From: Tetradesmus obliquus
Taxonomy: Eukaryota > Chlorophyta > Chlorophyceae > Sphaeropleales > Scenedesmaceae
Direction of reading: 5' to 3'
Assembly (NCBI GenBank): GCA_030272155.1
Contig: CP126193.1
Coordinates: 2,480,001-2,544,000 of the forward strand
Length of the DNA stretch: 64,000 bases
A program made the translations under genes and the position numbers. This document shows, piece after piece, positions 56,151 to 64,000 of this stretch (positions within the stretch are counted from its first letter, which is position 1; each line of letters begins with the position of its first letter). The notes beneath the pieces were generated by a model. That model was not told the origin of the DNA. It worked only from the letters and a program-made list of their open reading frames with translations, and did not search any database.

Positions 56151-58251
56151 CTCTCAATATCATGCCAAGATGCTGCCCCAGCAGCGCCCTTCGACTTCGT
56201 ACCTGCAATTCTTTATAACAAGCTGAGTTTCCTGCCTGGCAGGCACTGCGTACTCAGAATGCAGGTGAACTACCTGCTACAGTTTCAGATAATGATGGTC
56301 CATTTCACATGCAATGCAGTGTCATGGCTGTCATGGCACATGTTGAGCGCAGGTCATACTTGAACAAGTTGCAGGAGCAGGAGCAGGAGCAGCATGCACA
56401 ACTGCGGTTCAACAGCCATGGTGGCCTTTGGGGGGACCACTTCTAGACATGTGAGTGACGCAATATGCCGCATCGTGCTACTGCAATGCGTGCTTCCTGC
56501 AAATCTTTATACACATGTGATGCAGTGTCATGGCGGTATGCCTGTTCTTCCGAACATGGCAAGCTTGCATGCAAATGTGCGCCTCGCCATGGGCCAGTGC
56601 TGCACGAGTGCCACTCCGACGCCCTGCACACAAGCTGATGCGATGTGCACATGATGATTGTTTCAGATGCGAAGAGGGTGTGGTGAGCAGACACAGTATG
56701 CATGAGCCGCCGTTGAAGTTCCGAGCTCCGAGCCTGATGCTACATTCGTTGTTGATGGTTAGGCCCGCAATCTGTGGCAACCACAACATACATAATGCAA
56801 TGTCATTCAATACTTTTGGGTTTGTTAATAATAATAATTGAGCACGACAGTGCGTTGTCAGCTTGTCAAGCGCTGGCGAGAAAGTGAAGCTTTGCCCGCC
56901 AATATAGCGAGCCTGCTTGAAGGGAGCATTGAAGCCAACAACACACAAAATGAGAAGCATGTGCCTCAGATGACCAGCAGCATGCATAAGCGTCAAACAG
57001 GACCTGCTGTGAGCAGCTACGTCTCCCTCAGCTTGCACTGCCACTGGACAGCTGGCAGCTGCACGCGCTGCTCCAGGTTGATGGTAGAAGAGGGGTTACA
57101 CGGTGTGCCTTGTGCCTCCAGGTTGATGGGAGAGAGAGGCCTGTTACAGGGGTGGGCAAGCTATCGCCCAGAACGAGTCACTTGCCCCTCTTTCAGCTCA
57201 CATATATGATGGGAGAGGTCTGCGATGGTTAAGAGAGAGAGGGGTTACACTGGTGTACTCACGCGGCATACGCCACCACTAACACCTGAAAGGATTTGAA
57301 GCTGCAATTAGCTCAGCTCGGGCTGTCACTCAAATGAGGTTCAACCCCATGAAAACCTCTGTGTGTGAGATCAACTTTGGTCATGCAAGCATAACCGTCT
57401 CTCCCATCACACGCAATTCTCGTGCAATCAAAAAGTTTTGGTGTCCGAACATGAATGCACTTTTCTAAACAGTGTCAGTGACAGCACACTATACATATTG
57501 CAGTACAGTACGGCAGGCTGAACTCAAGCCGCTGATTTGATTAGGCAAATCATGGCAAGGCAGCATTCTGAAGGCAGGCTGTCTGTTGAGGGTCAGTCAT
57601 GGCTGCATGTTGCAGCAGACATGTAAGGATCCTACAACACCTGCCAAATGTGATAAGTATAGGAGGAGATAGAGCATGTATAGACATGCATATGCACAGG
57701 TCTCATCTGCGGATCACACGTAAGCCATTGCCACGTAACACAGTGTGCCAAGGAATAAACGGCTGTCGTGTGAGCAGGTGGTTTTTGTAACGACTAGGTA
57801 CCCTAGCTGTAGCAGCAAAATCAGCAAGTACATCCCAAAAACTGCCAACTGCCGCTCGTACTGCTACTTGCTCCACAAGCACAGGCACGTTTAGTCTGTG
57901 GGACACTGCCCATGCCACCCGGCGACCATGCTCAAATGCATGTATAGCTGCTATACAGACCATGTCCCATATCAGTCGGTGTACATCATGGTGAGGGGTA
58001 CATGCCAACCACAGTGCTCTACATGGCAGACTTTCACCTGCTGCCAACATATGGCAAGCCCTAAGTTGACTTGTCTGTGATGGTGTGCCTTGTGTGGAAG
58101 GCATTTGGACTATGTTTATATACAGTACTCGTATCAAGTGTGCATCCAAGCGCTTCGAGGGCACACTCGGTAAGAGTTCTGTATGTCAACAAAGTGTAAA
58201 CCACCTGAGGTCAGGGGCTCAAACCCAGGATGGCACTCTTACGGTCCGCCA

Positions 58252-58525
58252 GTGTGTGGGTCCTGTAATGGAAGGTGCGTTGCCTCGCTCACAGGTCCAC
58301 TGGCCTGAGGCAGCGCACCAGGTTGTGTTGTGGTGTGTAGTCTTGTGTGGGTCCTTTACTAGAAGGTGAGTTGCCTCGCTCACAGGTCCACTTGGCCTGA
58401 GGCAGCGCACCATGTTTTGTGGTGTTGGGTTGCCTTTGTGTGGATCCTTCACTAAAAGGTGCGTTGCCTCGTACACCGGTCCATCACCTGAGGCAGCGCA
58501 CCACGTTTTGTTGTGTGTTGTTCCT
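58252..58525 (+). repeat. Three-unit tandem array, 91-93 bases
   Basis: Units contain gttgcctcgctcacaggtcc and cctgaggcagcgcacca, with starts at 58279, 58370 and 58463. The array ends directly before the acceptor of the exon at 58531. Confidence 0.9.
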
Positions 58526-58530
58526 CACAG

Positions 58531-61500
58531 CACCCGACTCATCGCAGTCAGCGCAGCCAGGCATCAACCAGATAGTGCCGGCAGCTGACGCAAGCTGCGC
58601 CCACAGGCAGGTGAGCTGTGCGCTGGGTGGGGTTGGCAGTGAGACTGCCCACACTGTTGTGCAGTGCGTGGCGCCCCGCGGGCCATGCACAGGATGCTGA
58701 CGCTACGCAGGGCCTGACCGCGGCACACAGCGCCTGCCGCAACGCGTGTACAGCCGCTATCCGCGGTGATGGCGGAGACAAGCGGCCAAAGGTGCTGCAG
58801 GTGGGGTGCAGGCCCGTTGCAGCAGCTCGACTCGCAGGACTGCACGCGTGGTATATCAACAGCAGCATCACTGCATGTGCTTGCTGCAGCTAGCTGCCGG
58901 CCATGACAGGTGGGTGCCTCTGTTATCCACGCAAGCTGCAGCCTGGACAGCAGCTGGATGATGTACACCATCACATGTGCTTTTCACACCCTGCTTAACA
59001 GCCCATCTATGCAGCAGCTGCCAGCGGTAGCAGTTGGTACTGTTACAGGTACCACCTCAGGCTGTAGCCAGGTTGGGAACTGGCTGTACAAGCACATGGG
59101 TGCACTATCAGGCCTGGTTGCTGGTCCTGTTGGGGAGCAGTAAGCGGGTTTGAAAAGAATCTAAACGTGTTGTTGCAACTGCATTGCATGCCCCTCCTGC
59201 GCATGCGGCAGTTGTGTGCACTGACGAAGCCCCTGCAGTGTACTCCTGTGACAGTCCTATCTTGCCAGAACCCTTGTAACCGTCATGTAAGGCAGCATGC
59301 TCACCACTGGGTGTGACAAACACCCACATGTGTTCAAGACCTCAGTGACTATCAAGACGTCTGCAGCCGGGAGTCTTCCGCAAACGACCTTGGTCTGACC
59401 CAAGTGTACTGGGTCCAAGTGTACTGGGTCCAATGCCGACATGCGAGACACTCAACAGCCACCGCAGCTAGAGATTCATCGCGACAGGTGGAAAAGCTGA
59501 TCATGCAGCATTCTGATATTGCGTATCTTCACGAGATGCAGTGATGGGTACCTCTCTTCTCATTCGGGTGGGCTCCTGCATGCATTCGTATGCATGCCAT
59601 GCAAAGCCCTCATTGAAATGCTTCAGCAACGATCACAAATAACGATTACGGCCCTGCCACGGTGTTTGCGCTATCGGTGCCAGAGAGCAGCAGGGCAAGC
59701 AGCAGCAAGTGCAGTTCACAGCAGAAGCCATACTGACAAGATGCAGAACTGCTGCTTCATGCTATGAATGTTGCGCTCAGAACCTAATTGCACATGTTGC
59801 GTATCCCTGAGCATCCCTGGCTGCCGTTGAGTGCATGCTGCTCTCACATTGAGCTTCTTCCATCCCTCTCTCACGCAGCAGCGTCAATATGCGTGGCTTG
59901 CCCAGCTGACATCTTATGTGAACCGGCTGTATTTCTCCTTGTTTGACTTGCTGCAAGGTGCTGCACGTGTCCGGCATCTGCACCACAGATGCTGATGCCG
60001 GCGACGTGTACTGCGTTCTATCCACTGGCGCCTGCCGCTTCACCACACGCAACCTGTGTGGCAAGCGCACCAGCTCCAGTACTGGCGCAACCAGCACTGC
60101 CAGCACTACCAGCGGCAGCAGCAGCACAAGCAGCAGCCAGGAGGCATTCCTGCTAAGTCCCAGGGACCTCAAGGTCGCCTCAACACGTGTCCTGCAAGCA
60201 GCTGCAGGCAGTACAACCGCACCTGCCACCCCCACAGCAGCACACACAGACAGCAGCGCCAGCCACAGCAGCCCTGTGCTGTCGGTTGAGATCTACGCCA
60301 GCAAGCGCTGGGGCTCAGATGCTGTCACTGCCTCTGGAGAGCTGCTGCTGGGCCCTCTCCTGCAGCAGTTGCAGCCAGATGGAGCTCCTCAGCAAGCAAA
60401 AGTCATGCTGCACAAGCCAAACGCCAAGACAGCAGCAGCAGCTAAAGCAGCAAGGTCAGCTAGCACTGCATCAGCTGCAGCAGGCGCAGCAGCAGCAGCA
60501 GCAGCGGTGGTTAGCACCAGCCCTGGCATTGAGTCTGGCTGGGTGCTGGGTGTGGAAAGTCAGGTGATGGTGCTGGAGCTGGCAGCAGTGTCGCTGCCGC
60601 AAGTGCCGATGCACCTGCTTGGTGAGTTTGAGAGTGCTTGGTGGTTGATTGTGTGCTGCCACTGGTGCCACGACACGGCTGCAGGCTGCAGCGCTACCGC
60701 ATGCTGCTGCTGTTGCCTGAAGTACAGCTGGATAGGCGCATTATGCTTATATGCTGTCTTTTGGTAAGTTACTGCACAACAGACATGTGCATGCCGTGCT
60801 CTGCGTCAGATATTTTCACTTTGCTTGTGCGCATCTCAGAGCAACTCAGCTGCACGGTCACTGCCTTGCTGCAGGTCCTGTGGGCAGTGGGCGGTCAGAG
60901 GTGCCGCCCGTGCACAGCTGCAACGTAGCCTGGCTCAATCGCTGCCCTGTGCTGCACACAACTGGCGGCCACCTGTACCAGACACCCTCAGTGCAGCTGG
61001 TCAAAGTAACGTTACATCGAGCACAGGGCCTGCAGAACTTGCATGTTGACCCAGTGGCTGCAGCTGCAGCAGCAGCGGCAATCAACCGCTTGGCGGCAAC
61101 TGGTGACAGCCCGATTCGCTCCAGGGCAGCGGAGCGGGCGCGGCAAGCTGCTACTGCGGCAACATCACTGCTGGGTGGGACATGCGGAAGCACCTTGTGT
61201 GGTAGTGTTTGCAGCAGTATGACCTGGCTTGCTGTCATGTGTTCTTGAAACAAGTGAAGCTTGATTGCCGTTGATATCTGTTCCAAACAAGGAACGGCAG
61301 CAGTGTACTGTGTTAAAGCAGTTTGAGCATGTTGCATGTGGTTGTTGCTTTGCTGTTCCCGCCCTGAACACTCCGCCTTGACATACAACTGCGTGGCTTG
61401 ACTAAGCTTTGCTGTGTATGTTTGTGGCGCTGCTGCAGAGAGCAGCAAGGTGGGCAAGAGCCTGCTGAACAAGACTGGCTCATGGTTCGGCCGCAGCAAG

Positions 61501-61882
61501 CAGCCTGCAGTAGCATCGCTGGCGTCTGTCACAGCAGCAGCAGCCGGCAGCGCCCAGGCGAGCGGCTCTGTCGCTCCTGCAGGACAGCAGGCAGCAGCTG
61601 CTGATGAGAGCAAAGCAGCTGGCAGCACGCAGCAGCAGAGCCGACTGGCAAATGCCAGTGTAGCAGCAGGCAGCTCATCGGGTGCGTCGCTATTGAGAGC
61701 TGCCTCACCAGCCGCAGGGGCACCTGCTGCTGCAGGGTCTGCTGCAGCATCACCCATTGCAGCAGCAGGCGGCCGCAGCAGCCCACTGCCATGCCCAGGC
61801 AGCCTTGCAGGACAAGCAGTAGCAGTAGCAGCAGATGAGGATGGGGTGCTGCTGGACTCACCACGCAGCACAGCAGCAGCCG

Positions 61883-61929
<47 letters not shown>

Positions 61930-64000
61930 GTTGCGGCCAGCGCAGCAGAGGACGAGTTTGATGACGATGAGATGGATGATGCGAGCTTGTTCAGCAGCAG
62001 CGTGGCTGCGACAGGGCCTGGCGGTGACAGCAGCAGCTGCGAAGACCCAGTGAGCCGGCTGAAGCAGGCGCTGCAGCACACGCGTACTGATAGCGTGGAT
62101 GCGGAGGCTGTCATGGCGGCATTGGAGGAGAACGGCTTCCATGCAACTGACGCGCCAGGTGGGCCCCGTCACATGTAACAGTAATGCCTGATTCTTGCAC
62201 CTTGATGGTGCCTGTGTCGCCGTAAGCAGCAGCAGCAGCAAGGGGACTGGGTGGGCCCTTGCAGGCAAGAGCGACGGCAGCAGCTTCTGTGATGCCTGGC
62301 ACCCTCATCTGCTTGCCTGTTATGCACGAATAAGACGTCGTTTGCCGAAAAGTTGTCGAACTGCACTCTTTGCACACGCTTGCACCTGACCGTACATCCT
62401 GCAGCTTTTTTGTTTTGACGATTTTGCCCCTGCAGGCGGCGCATCTGTGTATGCCAAGCTGACGCTGGATGGCGACAGCCACACCAGTTGCATGGTGTAC
62501 TGAAGTGCCCTGTCTGGCCCATCACCCTACACCGGCAAACATGCATTGCTGCTTGCAGCGCGTTTGTGTACGCCAAGCTGACCCTGGATGGTGATGCCTT
62601 TTGGTGTGCTGTTTGTCCCCTGTGCACTCAGTCACCCTGCACCCGCATAAATGACCCTGCAGGCGGCGCGTCTGTGTATGCCAAGCTGACCCTGGATGGC
62701 GACAGCCACACTAGCCGGGTAGTATACTGAACAACCCTATCTGCCCCCACCTTACACCCCCATCCATGCCTGTGTCCTTGCAGGCGGCGCGTTTGTGTAC
62801 GCCAAGCTGACGCTGGGTGGCGACAGCCACACCAGCCGCGTGGTGTGCTGAATAACCCTTTCTGCCCCCATCACTTCACACGCCCTTCCATGCATGTGTC
62901 CTTGCAGGCGGCGCGTTTGTGTATGCCAAGCTGACCCTTGATGGAGACAGCAACACCAGCTGGGTAGTATACTGAAACCCTGTCTGCCCCCATAACTTTA
63001 CACCCTCGTCCATGCCTGTGTCCCTGCAGGTGGCGCGTTTGTGTACGCCAAGCTGACGCTGGATGGCGACAGCCACACCAGCCGCGTGGTGGAGCTGGGC
63101 CAGGCAGGGGAGGCCGTGTGGGAGCAGAGCTTCTGGCTGGCTGCTGCAAGGCCTGCAGCGCCAGGCACCACACTGGAGGTGGAGCTGCTGGCCAGCAAGG
63201 ATGACAAGTGAGGCCATCTTTGCGATTCTTTTGTATTTTACAAAAAGCCGCATGCAGCAGGACTCCAGTCAAGTAGTCCCCAAAGGCTTGACAGATGTGG
63301 CAGCTTCTGGTGCTTTTATGCAGTGGGACTCTGGGCTTGTGGCAAGCTGCAACGCTGCAAGCGCCTTGCAGTTTACTGCTGTTGGCGCTGCAACTCACAG
63401 CAGGTCACATGAGGAGCAATACGCACATCTGCAGTCGTGCATTTGATGTTGAGCAAGGCAGCTGGGTTTGCACCCACTGACTCTACCAGCAACGCATCAT
63501 GACTTCAACACGCATCGTGCTTGTTGTTCTGCTACCCTGCAGGACACGCGGCAAGCCAGTCGCACACGTCAAAGCACCCCTGCACCAGCTGCTGCAGCAA
63601 GCACATCACGCCGACAGCAGCAGCAGCAGCAGCAGCGTGCCTTGGTTCAAAGCCAGGCACGTGATGCAGGCGCGCTTCTCAGACCACTTGCATGGTAAGC
63701 ACCGCCCTGGGTGCCGCGCCTGATCATGTGCATGACAAGAATGTAACAATGGGCAGAGTAGAATTTGCCAGAGCAAGCTAGTGCTGCTGGTAAGTAAGTA
63801 ATCGAATTCGAGGCTCCTTGATTGATTGGTGGCCCAGCAGCTGACTGATCTATGTGCCTGCTGCTGCTGCTGCCGCCGCTTGCAGGTACGCTGTCGTTCA
63901 CTGTGGAGGCAGCAGACTGGGACAGCCGCGCTGCGCTTGCAGGGCTGTCGCGCACTCTGCCGGAGCCCGAGCCAGCGTACAGCAGCAGCCAGTCTGGTGC
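58531..64000 (+). CDS. C2-domain protein, both ends outside the model (runs off window)
   Basis: Exons 58531-58610, 58711-58800, 59958-60621, 60875-61174, 61439-62158, 63030-63207, 63543-63694 and 63886 to beyond 64000 join in phase. C2 domains bind membranes, often with calcium. The clearest one is GGAFVYAKLTLDGDSHTSRVV, then EAVWEQSFWLAA, then LEVELLASKDDKTRGKPVAHV, and then TLSFTVEAADWDSRAA. An earlier part (VLHVSGICTTDADAGDVYCV) may be another divergent C2 strand set. The middle holds long Ala/Ser/Gln runs, a 17-Ala stretch and an acidic patch (EDEFDDDEMDDAS). The start was not found and the C-terminus is outside the window. Role unknown; synaptotagmin-like or GAP-type architectures are possible. 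Confidence 0.75.
59060..59215 (+). repeat. Diverged copy of the NOC2 3' UTR segment
   Basis: Partner of 55996-56150, located in the intron 58801-59957 of the C2-domain gene. Confidence 0.8.
62420..63029 (+). repeat. Five acceptor-side echoes of the C2 exon
   Basis: Echo starts at 62436, 62559, 62663, 62784 and 62908 precede the functional exon at 63030. Spacings are 123, 104, 121, 124 and 122 bases. Each copies the tgcag acceptor and about 70 coding bases (GGAFVYAKLTLDGDSHTS), followed by a stop where the real exon continues. They are the best-preserved echoes in the window. Confidence 0.97.

Larger units (their letters stand above)
55980..58530. other. Repeat-rich spacer between NOC2 and C2-domain gene
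   Basis: NOC2 3' UTR followed by about 2.4 kb in which I find no supported exon. Short repeats occur at 57075-57245 (gatggtagaagaggggttac type), and a three-unit array lies at 58252-58525. The 5' exons of the C2-domain gene may lie here but were not identified. Confidence 0.5.

Noticed and set aside
57305-57365. tRNA-like A box (tagctcagctcgg) and B box (ggttcaacccc)
   Set aside because: The T arm does not pair and the D stem has no partner, so no cloverleaf forms. Possibly a decayed tRNA-derived repeat.
60858-62114. 418-residue open frame on the minus strand
   Set aside because: It is antisense to two phased exons and an intron of the C2-domain gene, and consists largely of Ala/Ser runs from CAG repeats. 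No family marks.
1-64000. CRISPR array, IS element, phage or bacterial operon features
   Set aside because: Intron-rich nuclear DNA. The regular repeats found are exon-junction echoes and coding repeats, not spacers.

Overview
The window reads as nuclear DNA of a green alga. Genes are broken into many short exons by GT-AG introns of roughly 60-1,150 bases, the sequence is saturated with CAG/CTG runs in both introns and exons, candidate poly(A) signals are of the green-algal TGTAA type, and the gene set is plant/algal (organelle-targeted histidyl-tRNA synthetase, GT77-like cell-wall glycosyltransferase, ZIP transporter, EXS-domain protein). A chlorophycean alga, perhaps of the Sphaeropleales, is my inference. 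I built gene models by hand from splice sites. Reading-frame phase closes across every intron in each complete model; one short exon of the class IV aminotransferase gene is tentative.

Layout. Bases 1-13246 and 34324-47569 are two direct copies of one 13.2-kb segment, offset by exactly 34,323 bases, with a single difference found. Each copy carries a chloroplast-targeted membrane protein of unknown function (+), a ZIP metal transporter (-) and histidyl-tRNA synthetase (-). The right copy is intact: its synthetase has a targeting leader and a divergent promoter shared with NOC2. The left copy is cut inside exon 2 of the synthetase and begins at the window edge. Between the copies lie a single-thioredoxin-domain PDI (-), an EXS-domain protein (-), a GT77-like glycosyltransferase (+), a secreted tandem-repeat precursor (+) and a class IV aminotransferase/aminodeoxychorismate-lyase-like gene (-). 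Right of the second copy come NOC2 (+), about 2.5 kb of repeat-rich spacer, and a C2-domain gene (+) that runs off the end.

Three observations stand out. First, the secreted repeat protein (26671-28407) has the layout of a peptide prohormone: signal peptide, then five 38-residue repeats cut up by KR and G-RK sites, the latter being the classical amidation plus dibasic-cleavage signal, with another KR...G-GRR unit upstream. Second, a 148-base element lies in the sense orientation in an intron of histidyl-tRNA synthetase (both copies) and in an intron of NOC2. It folds as an H/ACA snoRNA, and the only base that differs between the 13.2-kb copies hits its H box. Third, nearly every multi-exon gene carries 'junction echoes': tandem copies (about 90-235 bases apart) of an exon end plus its splice site, lying inside the adjoining intron, reaching six units in the C2 gene and the synthetase.
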